A stretch of 64,000 nt of DNA from Hymenopus coronatus (lineage: Eukaryota; Arthropoda; Insecta; Mantodea; Hymenopodidae): assembly GCA_030762935.1 (NCBI GenBank), contig CM060899.1:58640501-58704500 (forward strand), in the 5' to 3' direction. How positions within the stretch are numbered: the first letter of the stretch is position 1; every line of letters starts with the position of its first letter. Shown in pieces: positions 56,329 to 64,000 of this stretch. The notes under the pieces are model-generated. The model was not told where the DNA came from and searched no databases. It saw only the letters and a list, made by a program, of their open reading frames with translations. Position numbers and translations under genes: made by a program.

Positions 56329-56990
56329 ATGGGCAGCATTATTCAAAATCGAAAAATCCGTTAAATACCAAACTTAGTATTTAAGTTTAGTATCTTCCAA
56401 AGATGCGACACGAATATGTCCAAGGAAATCCTGCCACCCAAACTACCCTTTAATTGGAAAAAAATTCGAAAAGAGTTTTACACGACAAACAAAGAGTATA
56501 TCTTGAATTTCCTGGAAATAGCCTCTGAAGGCCTCTTCATTCTGAATGACTTTTATATAACTGGCCAACCGTAAGAGGTAGATATAGACTTACTACACCA
56601 AAAATGTAGATCTCGTTAAAACACACAATTTATGTCATATACATTTATTTTCTTAGAGTTGACCATTTCCGAAATATCCTTTGTTATTGGATTCCATTTT
56701 AAAATACTTGGTCTTTTCTGATAGGAAGTTGCCTGTGTTTCTTTTGTTTTACTCCTGGTTTTGCAAATAAGGAACTTTCATTGATAGTCGCATAACCAGA
56801 GCGTTTAAAACATTTGATTATCACTTTAGAATATTGCATTCCTGTAGTGTCCTTATACTTATAAGGACCTAAGTAACAAGAACATTTTGCTAACGGTTAT
56901 CTCGATTAATAGGTGTTTAAAAATATTTTGTAAGGAATTTGCATTAAAACTAGAGTAAGTCGTGTGAATGGAATACATTAGATTTTTTAT
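55904..56990 (+). mobile_element. Rep-A copy A40, interrupted by SINE-3
   Basis: H end worn (TTTTTATTTTCTGCAGCACA, ACATTGTACATAATAGATAG), microsatellite position split by a SINE-3, then core and D end (GTCGTGTGAATGGAATACAT). Confidence 0.83.
56071..56293 (-). mobile_element. SINE-3 inserted in a (GT)n tract of Rep-A
   Basis: Minus-strand reading: head GCCCGCCTGGGTAGTATGGT, GAATTTCGCTTAAGG, tail AGTTTAAAGGGCC. GT repeats on both sides (56,060-56,070 and 56,297-56,325) hide any target duplication. Confidence 0.82.
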
Positions 56991-57207
56991 GTAATTAACA
57001 GGGCAGTATTACACTGGATTCGAATCGTAAACCATTAATTGTAAGCTTCATTACATTTCTGAATTCACCTTTGTAAGACTATGGATGCTAAACGGTGGCG
57101 AGCCAAACGATTCTATCAATAGAGTCTGCTGTGATGATGCTTCTAAGCAATAGCTGGATGCAGAGCAATAGATAAAAATGCTAATAAAGATAATAGACAA
57201 CTGAATA
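56991..57207. other. Unassigned sequence
   Basis: About 210 bp, no recognised features; the TA at 57,206-57,207 is the left target dinucleotide of mariner 2. Confidence 0.4.
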
Positions 57208-57918
57208 TGCTACTGTGTCAAGAAAGTTCCGGGAATTTGTCAATAAAACACAAAAAAATAATTATTCATCCAGTTTTATTTTATCGACTTCAAAGTAGGC
57301 CCCTTCTGAGCAAACGAATAATCCAATCATCAAAACACTTTTTGTAGGCACTTTTAGGGATCGATGTGAATTGTCGCCGCGAATTTTCCTTTATTCTTCT
57401 ATCGACTAAAAACGGGTGCCTCGAAGTGGTAACTTGAGTTTTGGAAAGAGAAAGAAATCAGCAGGAGCCAGATCTGGTGAATACGGTGGTTGTTCGATGA
57501 AATTTGTTGAGTTTTTGGCCAGAAATTCGTTCACAATAATAGCCTTGTGAGCTGGTGCGTTATAGTGGTGCAGAATCCATGAGTTGTCGTTCCACAAATC
57601 TGGCCTTTTTCGCCGTTTGTTCTCTCAAACGCCGCATAACGCTCAGATAATAGTCTTTATTTACCATCTGACCTTCGACTAACGCTCAGATAATAGTCTT
57701 TATTTACCATCTGACCTTCTATCAAGAACTCTTGAGAACACGACACCGCGATAATCGAAAAAAACTGTCAACATGACCTTCAGTTTTGATCGAGTTTGAC
57801 GTGCCCTTTTAGGTTTCGGTTCAGTTGGAGGGCACTATTCGGAAGCTTGTGGACTGGTTTGAGTGTCAAACTCGTAAAGCCACGTCTCATCACCAGTTAT
57901 AATGCGTTTCATGAATGT
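57208..57918 (-). mobile_element. mariner element 2, truncated
   Basis: Same family as mariner 1: left end TGCTACTGTGTCAAGAAAGT, preceded by TA. Aligned continuously to about 57,918 (ATGAATGTG), where it breaks off, so the transposase N terminus and right inverted repeat are missing. A 40-bp stretch is duplicated (57,637-57,676 and 57,680-57,719). Confidence 0.85.
57330..57918 (-). pseudogene. mariner transposase C-terminal half, broken
   Basis: The open part 57,406-57,597 reads ILHHYNAPAHKAIIVNEFLA and PPYSPDLAPADFFLFPKLK. The spacing from the residue after HH to the Asp of APAD is 34, matching DD34D mariners, but the second catalytic Asp is Tyr (TAT for GAT). The 43-bp-period duplication shifts the frame upstream. 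The third Asp is kept. Confidence 0.85.
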
Positions 57919-58110
57919 GTTATGCATGAAAAGGTAAAACAATATCAACAAAACTGCTCTGGAAGCTGTTTCTTGCCAGCTTACACGATTCTTCAAACGA
58001 TAAGTTACTCCCTCAAGGTAAGATGAAGGAAGGCTGAGAAAGATATAGAAATCATCACAACGTTTGTCATATTGACCGCCTGAAGCAACTGAAGGTAATG
58101 GGTAAGTAGT
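57919..58110. other. Unassigned sequence
   Basis: About 190 bp without recognised features. Confidence 0.4.
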
Positions 58111-58265
58111 CAGACTGAAAAATGCAATGCCAATGTTGGGATTTGAACCACGGATATCCTGGTCTCTAGTCGGTTACTCTTCCACTGAGTTACCGTGCCA
58201 ATATGCCGGCATAGCATTAAATCCGTGGTTCAAATACCGGCTATGGCATTGAATTTTTCAGTCTG
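58111..58265. repeat. Fold-back tRNA-like element
   Basis: The arm 58,111-58,155 (CAGACTGAAAAATGCAATGC, GATTTGAACCACGGAT) is repeated inverted at 58,220-58,265 with a few mismatches. Between them the minus strand reads TGGCACGGTAACTCAGTGGA, an A-box, and GTGGTTCAAATCC is a B-box on either strand. So two copies of a tRNA-derived SINE tail meet head to head around one tRNA-like centre. Confidence 0.75.
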
Positions 58266-58722
58266 ACTCTACATATCCAACTCCTGTCCTACACACGGTT
58301 TGTGTGAAAAAAACAAATTAAGTGAAAGTAATATTTGGCGCTTCCTAAGAATGTGCTCTGTCAATGTCTAGTGATGTCTGTGCAGCATGCAGGTGGTAGT
58401 GTTGTTATTCTCGGAAAGAATCACACACACACATACATACATTGGCGACCTATTTAGGAAGTGACGTGGGTGAGAATCGAATCCAAGTAGTGTTGGCGGA
58501 CCAGTCATTCGCCAGGTGTGGACGAGTTATCAACCTCCGTGAGTGATATGCCTACATCGCTGCCTCCGACTTATTCTTGAAATGCAGCCTCAGGCTCAAC
58601 GGACACAAAAACCTATAGAGAGAGGTGAATAGTTGATCAGCCTCAAAACAAAATTTTGGTAGATTATTGCTTAAGGTTCTATCTCCAAGGTATTGTATTT
58701 TAGCCTGATTATTTCGTTCATT
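58266..58722. other. Unassigned; short CA repeat
   Basis: A short CA/CATA repeat near 58,423-58,441 is followed by ATTGGCGACCTATTTAGG and a possible B-box-like GAGAATCGAATCC on the plus strand. No clear family. Confidence 0.35.
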
Positions 58723-58816
58723 TCACGTGATCGTAGGAAGTGGCCAATCCAGTACATTGGCGCGTAAAATTCCAACCAATCAGAACTCATTCTCTCTGCA
58801 GTTTAATCGTTTTTAG
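58723..58816. repeat. Rep-C repeat, copy 3, running into a Rep-A H end
   Basis: CACGTGATCGTAGGAAGTGG, CCAATCCAGTACATTGGCGC and GTTTAATCGTTTTTA as in copies 1 and 2. Rep-A A41 begins at the terminal TTTTTA. Confidence 0.75.
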
Positions 58817-58935
58817 TTTCTCTACACGTATTGTGTACATAGTGTATAGAGAAGGTTTTATAATGCACCTAACAATTTGATACCGAGATTTCACTGGAAA
58901 TACACGTTTTGGGGTCCCCTGATCCAAAACAAGCA
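58811..58935 (+). mobile_element. Rep-A copy A41 (H end only)
   Basis: Hairpin, GAGATTTCACTGGAAATACA and CAAAACAAGCATTTT, where A42 begins in the T-run. Confidence 0.85.
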
Positions 58936-59508
58936 TTTTTACTTTCTCTACACGTACTAGGTACATAATGTATATGGAAGCAGCTTTTTTTTTTTCTCTC
59001 TTTTTCTTTATTTTTTTGCTAGTTTAACGTCCTTTAACCTGGTTGGTCATATCGGGCGATGAATGAAATTGATGAAATGATACTCAAAAAATGATCTCGG
59101 GGTTCATGGGGCTTAAATTTACTCGACATTCGTCTTCTCAGCATAAGGGAAAACCCCGAAAAAACCTTATCCGGGTAACTCACCCTAAGCGAGATTCGAA
59201 CTCACGACCTGTTGAATATTAGGCAGATACGCTACCTCCACACTACCCAGGCGGGCAAAGCAGTATTGTATTCCACCCAAAAATTCGATCCTGAGATTTC
59301 ACCGAAAATACATGTTTTGGATCCCCATGAATAAATAAACCATGTTAGAAAAAAAAAACATTTTTGGGAAAAAAAGGATTTGTGTGTGTTTATGGGAAGC
59401 ATAGTTCAAAAACGAAAAGTCCTTAAATGCCAAACTTGGTATTTAAGTTTGATATGTTACAAGGATGCGGCACGAAAATTTTCAAGAAAATCCCCCACCC
59501 CCAACTAT
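58936..59508 (+). mobile_element. Rep-A copy A42 (H half), interrupted by SINE-3
   Basis: H-end hairpin 58,941-58,977, SINE-3, then GTATTGTATTCCACCC onward to CCCCCACCCCCAACTATAG. The strand flips after that into A43, so this is an H-H mirror pair. Confidence 0.83.
58984..59257 (-). mobile_element. SINE-3, full length, with short target duplication
   Basis: AAGCAG at 58,978-58,983 and 59,258-59,263 flanks it, in the Rep-A hairpin. T/CT-rich tail at 58,984-59,020; minus-strand head GCCCGCCTGGGTAGTGTGGA with AGTTCGAATCTCGC as B-box. The best SINE-3 in the window. Confidence 0.87.
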
Positions 59509-59538
59509 AGCTATGCGGGGTCTATGTAGTAAACTTTA

Positions 59539-59551
59539 CCCCCCCCCCCCC
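59539..59551. repeat. poly(C), 13 nt
   Basis: C-run at the junction between Rep-A A42 and A43; it corresponds to the CCCCCACCC block of the family. Confidence 0.9.
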
Positions 59552-59840
59552 AAAGTCCAAAAGTCATTAAGAATGGCGAGGAGTTTAGAGGCTATTCCCA
59601 GAAAACTCAAGATATATATTTCATTTGTAGTGAAAATATCTTAAAAGTGTGAAATTTTAATTAAAATTGTTAGCGCAGTGCTTGAGAATACACAAATTTA
59701 TGAAAAATTCCGTAGGTTTGGGTTCGAGATTTACTTGAAGATCTGATAATATTTGTCTCGAATTTTTGGAACATGATGAACTTGATACTAAGATTGGTGT
59801 TTAATCGACTTATTTTTTGAGACAGACAAACGCTTGCGCG

Positions 59841-59910
<70 letters not shown>

Positions 59911-60008
59911 AAAAGGAATTTAAAAACCTTGAAATCTCGGGATCTAATTTTTTTAATGAAATGCAATGCTTCCTCGTTTCTGTAAGTACATACTAGAGAA
60001 AGTTAAAA
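59551..60008 (-). mobile_element. Rep-A copy A43 (H half)
   Basis: Minus-strand copy from CAAAAGTCATTAAGAATGG to GTACATACTAGAGAAAGTTA. It includes the longest dinucleotide tract of the window. Confidence 0.82.
59837..59907. repeat. (CG)n(CA)n microsatellite inside Rep-A A43
   Basis: A short (CG)n passes into roughly 60 bp of uninterrupted CA at the standard Rep-A microsatellite position. Confidence 0.93.
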
Positions 60009-61054
60009 AGTAAAGCTAATTATCTGTGATTGGTTGACATCCAAAGTGTTCTTATTATTGGTTTATATCATGTATTTGCCATAATGCTAATAATTTGCAC
60101 AGAAATGCAAGCTGTGACAAAACCCTACGCATATGACGTACCAAGAAGAGAAGAACTGTAGGTTGAATAAAGGGATGGAATGACGTCACCAGATATGGTC
60201 ACGAGTGTAGTTCTACAGGTGTTCTTGGCACGGGTATAGTTCAGACACCGCCCTTGGTCAACATTTGCATATTTTTTGCACTGTGTGCCTTCGCCCACAG
60301 AGTACTAGTCTCTGAAAACAATCCAATTATTACAACTAGCTTAAATCTTCAGAATCGAGCATATTTATGATGAAAATGACAATTTTTTTCTTTAAAAATC
60401 TGTTGATTATCTATGCCTTTGTATAGAAAACATTTAGAATATTCATAGAAAGACGTACTTCAACTCATACGTCGTATTAATCGATATAAGTATTTTCAAG
60501 AAAATGTTTGTATGAAATTAAATGCAATTAAATTCAGATATTTGGGTATCAATACAAAGCTGGTCTCTGTCTCGTAACGTACAAATGGATACCTAGCGTT
60601 TCCAGATATCCAGAATTTTAAGTTTCAGTGACAAAAGTGAGAATTTATGCAAAGTTATTGGTCTTAAATTACATATGTTTTATTGAACGTTAGAATTATA
60701 TTATGTTATTGTAATAAGTTATTTTGAATTCCTAGTTCTATTTAATTCAACGAAAATGTTTTATTTGTTATGTTAATATTTCAATCTTGCAGTAATTTCA
60801 GTGTTGAATTTACAAGACTTTCTTTTCTCATACAAAATATTCTTGTATCTACTTCTTGTAAATGGAGATATGCTTTCATAGCACATTCATACATTTGATC
60901 TAGATATAAAAATACGTAGCAAAGGCCAGAATTTTAAAAAGCGCATAGCTCTGTGTTGATGCCGACGAAGGGGCTTAGGGGAGGAGGGGAAAAATTAAAC
61001 CATTCGAAAAATGATTTTAAAGCTGTAATCTATAACCAGGATAATTATCTGTAA
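60009..61054. other. Unassigned sequence; possible very old Rep-A near 60,810
   Basis: A weak match to a minus-strand D end (ACAAGACTTTCTTTTCTCAT, ATCTACTTCTTGTAAATGG) lies near 60,808-60,870. The remaining kilobase shows no ORF, repeat or RNA gene. Confidence 0.35.
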
Positions 61055-61230
61055 ACCGTTAACGTCAGAAAAAATTGACGTAAATTGCCTTTTAACGAGG
61101 ATTACATTTTTTGTCTATATCTTATGTTTACCAGTTGTTCAAAAGAAATTTATAATGAAGAGGGCTTCAGAGGCTATTTGTAGAAAATTCAAGATTTCAT
61201 TTGCCAGAGTAATTAATTTTTATCCCCCCT

Positions 61231-61452
61231 TCTAGCTTAACATTCCTTAACCTGCTTGGTCATATCGGATGATGAATAAAATCAGTGAAATGATGTTCAA
61301 ATGATGTCCATCTCGAGTCTCAGAGTCCATGAAGTTTTTTAATAAAATAAAATAAAAAAAAAATATCCAGCTGTCTCACTCTAGGCGAGATTCAAAATCG
61401 CGACCTCTTGAATGTGAGACAGACTTGCTACATCCACACTACCGAGACGGGC
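61231..61452 (-). mobile_element. SINE-3, diverged
   Basis: Minus-strand head GCCCGTCTCGGTAGTGTGGA, B-box area GATTTTGAATC, tail GGTTAAGGAATGTTAAGC. An A-rich replacement interrupts the body at about 61,338-61,363. Confidence 0.8.
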
Positions 61453-61529
61453 TTCATGTATGATATCCTAAATCAAAACAGAGCCATTTTTTGTGAAAGT
61501 CAAAAATAAAGAACAATTTCCTTTATATA

Positions 61530-62394
61530 TGAGGGTCGGCTGATAAGTCCCGGGCCTCACACAGATATGGCGCCACTAGGCTAGTTAGACGGTAGCATCG
61601 TATAGTTTAACTCTAGACTAGCTTGTATCCATAATTACAGCTTGTTTAGTTTTCGAATGACATTTTAAACAAGACAACTTTAGAGTTTTCACGAAAATGG
61701 AGCATTTGAAAAAACGAGCAGTGATTAAATACTTCCATTTGAAAAGCTTAACGCCTAAAGAAATCAAAGTGGAAATGGACAGTACATTGAAAGATTCTGC
61801 CCCTTCATATTCAATGATTAAAAGTAGGGTTGCAGAGTTTAAAATGGGACGTACGAGCACTAGTGATGAGCCTCGCTCTGGACTCCCTGTAGAAGTGACA
61901 ACTCCAGAATTGAACAAATTCATCGTTTAGTACTGGATTAAAGTTGTTTGAGATAGCAGAGGCCGTCAAAATATCAAAAGAACGTGCAAGTAATATCTTA
62001 AGTAATGTTTTGAGCTTTCATAAGATCTGTGCATGATGGGTGCCGCGTTTTTGACACTTGATCAAAAGTTGCAAGAAAAACTGTTTCTGTTAAGAATGTG
62101 GAGCTCCACCGTAAAAATCCCAGTGAATTTTTGAGACGGCTTATTACCATGGGTGAAACTTGGATACATCACTACACCCCAGAAAGTAAATCACAGTCAA
62201 AACAGTGGATTGCGCCATGTGAATCAACTCCAAAAAAAGGCAAAGTCAATTTTGTCAGCTAACAAGATTATGGCGACTGTTTTCTGGGATGCACAGGGAA
62301 TTATTTTTATCGATTACTTGGAAAAGGGCAAAAAGTATCACTGGTGACTACTACGCATTTTCATTGAGAGGCCCGACCTAGTAGCCGAACCTAG
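61530..62394 (+). mobile_element. mariner element 3, 865 bp, internally deleted, nested in Rep-A
   Basis: Left end TGAGGGTCGGCTGATAAGTC; the right end, complemented, reads CTAGGTTCGGCTACTAGGTC, an eroded inverted repeat. TA at 61,528-61,529 and 62,395-62,396; the flanking Rep-A is continuous across it. About 0.4 kb shorter than a normal mariner: the transposase C-terminal half is gone. Confidence 0.87.
61697..62347 (+). pseudogene. mariner transposase N-terminal part, broken
   Basis: ATG at 61,697 opens MEHLKKRAVIKYFHLKSLTP (first HTH), then VAEFKMGRTSTSDEPRSGLP (AT-hook-like linker). A stop falls at 61,928 near the second HTH, recognisable downstream as EIAEAVKISKERASNIL in another frame. 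MGETWIHHYTPESKSQSKQW at about 62,150-62,210 is the first catalytic block with Gly in place of the invariant Asp of MDETW. After another frame change IMATVFWDAQGIIFIDYL continues, then the coding region ends; second and third catalytic residues are deleted. Confidence 0.87.
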
Positions 62395-62525
62395 TAATGA
62401 AATCATTCGTGTCGCATCCTTGAAAGATGGCGAACTTTAACACCAAGATGGATGTGTTAACGGACTTTTCGTTTTTGAGTTATGCTCTATGCGTGCGCGT
62501 GTATCTTTCCTAAAAAACCTTATGG

Positions 62526-62867
62526 CTACATTCACATGACTTTCTCTGTAACAACATGTTCTTGCAGAAGCGCGTTCTTCTATCTACTTCATGCTAATCG
62601 AGATAAAAATTGCAGATAGAAGACAAATAAGGGAATATGTTAAGCTAATTCTTCTAAGACCTAATCGCTATGTGATGATTCAAAATTCGATTGTCTTTGC
62701 TTGGCCAGGAAAAAAAAAAAGAAGGAAAGAAACAAAAACGAATGATGACTTCTCACTTGAAAATACTAAGTATTGGAAACTCATGGTGTAGATAAATGCA
62801 TGATTTGTAACAATCGTCTGTTTGTGGAATGGCTAGAGAAAGTAATGTGAATCGAACACATAAGATG
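62526..62867. mobile_element. Rep-A copy A45, mirror-image D-D miniature
   Basis: Minus-strand D end 62,526-62,785 (ACATTCACATGACTTTCTCT to TTCTCACTTGAAAATAC) joined to a plus-strand D end (ATTTGTAACAATCGTCTG to ATGTGAATCGAACACATAAG). Same design as A12. Confidence 0.75.
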
Positions 62868-63051
62868 TTTTGTTTAAGCATTAATAAAATTAATGTAACA
62901 AGTTTGCATTACCCATTAGAGAGCAAGGAACAGAAACCTGACAATTCGAATGTAGTGATTGGTTGTGCCATCCCTGCATTCCCATAAACGGACGTCGATT
63001 CAATGTAAATTACATTAGGTCATCAGAGTTCGATGCACTTCATGTAAAGTG

Positions 63052-63052
<1 letters not shown>
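62868..63052. other. Unassigned sequence
   Basis: About 185 bp without recognised features. Confidence 0.4.

Positions 63053-63120
<68 letters not shown>
63053..63120. repeat. poly(T), 68 nt
   Basis: Uninterrupted T-run of 68, the longest homopolymer of the window. It could be the A tail of a minus-strand retroposed copy or a sequencing/assembly artefact in length. Confidence 0.95.
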
Positions 63121-63122
<2 letters not shown>

Positions 63123-63463
63123 AAAAGATACCACATTGTTCCCAGAGCGTTATGCAAATTGGAGCATCAATAACCACAGAAGGATTCCGGTAAAATTAGC
63201 AATCCTACAAGTATGTATATTTTCGATATTGGCTCTTATATTATCTGTAATATCTGATTTCTTAGTTCGAAAATTTATTTATAACATATTAGTCCAATTG
63301 ACTTGGCTTTTTCATAAAGAAACATTTGCACTGAAACCGGTGGCTTTATTGTATTATCTGCTTCTCCATAGTTTTAGTTAAATATGCCTATATCTCTAAT
63401 AAGTAACAGTAGGTTATTAACTAAATTTTCTTTTGGAAGATATTCTGGGTTTATTAAGCCCAG
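63121..63463. other. Unassigned sequence
   Basis: About 340 bp AT-rich; ORFs reading through the poly(T) are artefacts of the homopolymer. Confidence 0.45.
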
Positions 63464-63475
63464 TAATTCATGCCT

Positions 63476-63785
63476 CAAGCGGGAGACCTGGGTTCGATCC
63501 CTAGTACCGGCGTGGGGATTTTTCCCCCGCTGGGAGACCTGGCCCGGAGTGCACTCAGCCTTGTAAGGTCTCTGGGGGGCCAATTGAGGAGCTACTTGAT
63601 GGAGAAGTAGCGGCTCCAGGTCATGAGGACCGTATTAACCTGCCGGGGGACTCGAGGCACTGACCACGTCTCACCCTCCAATACTGCACCCCATCCATGA
63701 CGTCTGTAGTGGAGTGCGATGGGGGACGCAGCGGCCGGGCGGCAGGCCAAGGTTCCCCGTGAGCTGTCATGCCATGGAGTTATTA
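63476..63785 (+). mobile_element. SINE-like retroposed element with perfect 12-bp target duplication
   Basis: TAATTCATGCCT at 63,464-63,475 and at 63,786-63,797 encloses 310 bp. It begins close to a B-box (GGGTTCGATCCC), with most of a tRNA head missing (5' truncation), and continues with a GC-rich body including GGGGATTTTTCCCCCGCTG and GGGGGACTCGAGGCAC. No second copy in the window. The intact duplication suggests recent insertion. Confidence 0.8.
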
Positions 63786-63797
63786 TAATTCATGCCT

Positions 63798-64000
63798 ACC
63801 CAGAGCTTCTAATTTGAAGAGATGAGAGGCTGTTTTTTCTCTAAATTGCGTAACCTACATACTGGATATCCTTTGAAGATTACCATTGTATGTAGACATT
63901 TCCTTAATCTATAATGTTCTTTCAATAAACCCGTTATCAGGTTGAGTTTAAGTACGTCTTCAGGTAATAAGGTTCAACCCATCATCTTCTTACTGTGCGA
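63798..64000. other. Unassigned sequence at window end
   Basis: No recognised features. Confidence 0.4.

Larger units (their letters stand above)
61055..62523 (-). mobile_element. Rep-A copy A44, interrupted by SINE-3 and by mariner 3
   Basis: Segments 61,055-61,230, 61,453-61,529 and 62,395-62,523 follow one another in the family order (CTTCAGAGGCTATT; AACAGAGCCATTTTT; CGTGTCGCATCCTTGAAAG, TTTTCGTTTTTGAGTTATG). The D terminus and the H hairpin are both missing. Confidence 0.83.

Noticed and set aside
62963..63381. ORFs of 76 and 110 residues with a long Phe run
   Set aside because: They translate the 68-nt poly(T); not coding.

Overview
The window is a gene-poor, repeat-saturated stretch of an animal nuclear genome, most likely an arthropod and probably an insect. 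The basis is the abundance of Tc1/mariner transposons (including a transposase type common in insects), several families of tRNA-derived SINEs with target-site duplications, long microsatellites and poly(A)/poly(T) runs, and the absence of any bacterial-style operon or intact host gene. I cannot name the genus. No open reading frame looks like a functional host gene: the short ORFs are transposase debris or products of one repeat family read in different frames.

The dominant feature is one dispersed family, called Rep-A here. It is about 0.75-0.9 kb when complete, occurs about 45 times in both orientations, and by my hand tally covers roughly 27 kb (about 40 percent) of the window. One end (H end) carries an imperfect hairpin about 36 bp long just inside a T-run and ACTTTCTCTAC. 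The other end (D end) carries the inverted GTAGAGAAAGT, then CATGTGAATGG and CACATCAG, then another T-run. Between them lie an ACCGGAAATA block, a position that often expands into (CA)n, (CT)n or (CG)n, a small palindrome around AAATACCAA, and well-conserved AT-rich blocks. Copies abut in tandem, nest in each other and form mirror-image composites. No protein is encoded. Non-autonomous transposition is likely; a Helentron-associated (DINE/HINE-like) or fold-back origin is a hypothesis, not shown.

Layout: 1-2.2 kb, two SINEs and a small TIR element (Rep-B). 2.3-6.2 kb, Rep-A copies. 6.5-8.0 kb, a triple nest: a SINE-2 interrupted by a 968-bp TA-flanked DNA transposon with a dead DDE transposase, and again by a SINE-1. 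8-12.5 kb, mostly unassigned, with a 130-bp tandem duplication. 12.5-14.7 kb, a Rep-A copy split by a 1.3-kb mariner. 15-29.8 kb, Rep-A with a second Rep-B and several tRNA-like elements. 29.86-31.48 kb, a 1.6-kb element with about 97-bp terminal inverted repeats and unusual internal coding debris. 31.9-46.9 kb, the densest Rep-A tract, with a 490-bp TIR element, two SINE-2 insertions and a small LINE fragment. 47-55 kb, a 300-bp TIR element and sparser Rep-A. 55.6-62.9 kb, Rep-A with three SINE-3 insertions and two more mariners. 63-64 kb, a 68-nt poly(T) and a SINE-like insertion with a perfect 12-bp target-site duplication.

Insertion order can be read from the nesting: Rep-A copies already existed when several SINEs, both TA-inserting mariners with preserved outer junctions, the 490-bp element and other Rep-A copies landed in them. 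All transposase genes seen are broken.
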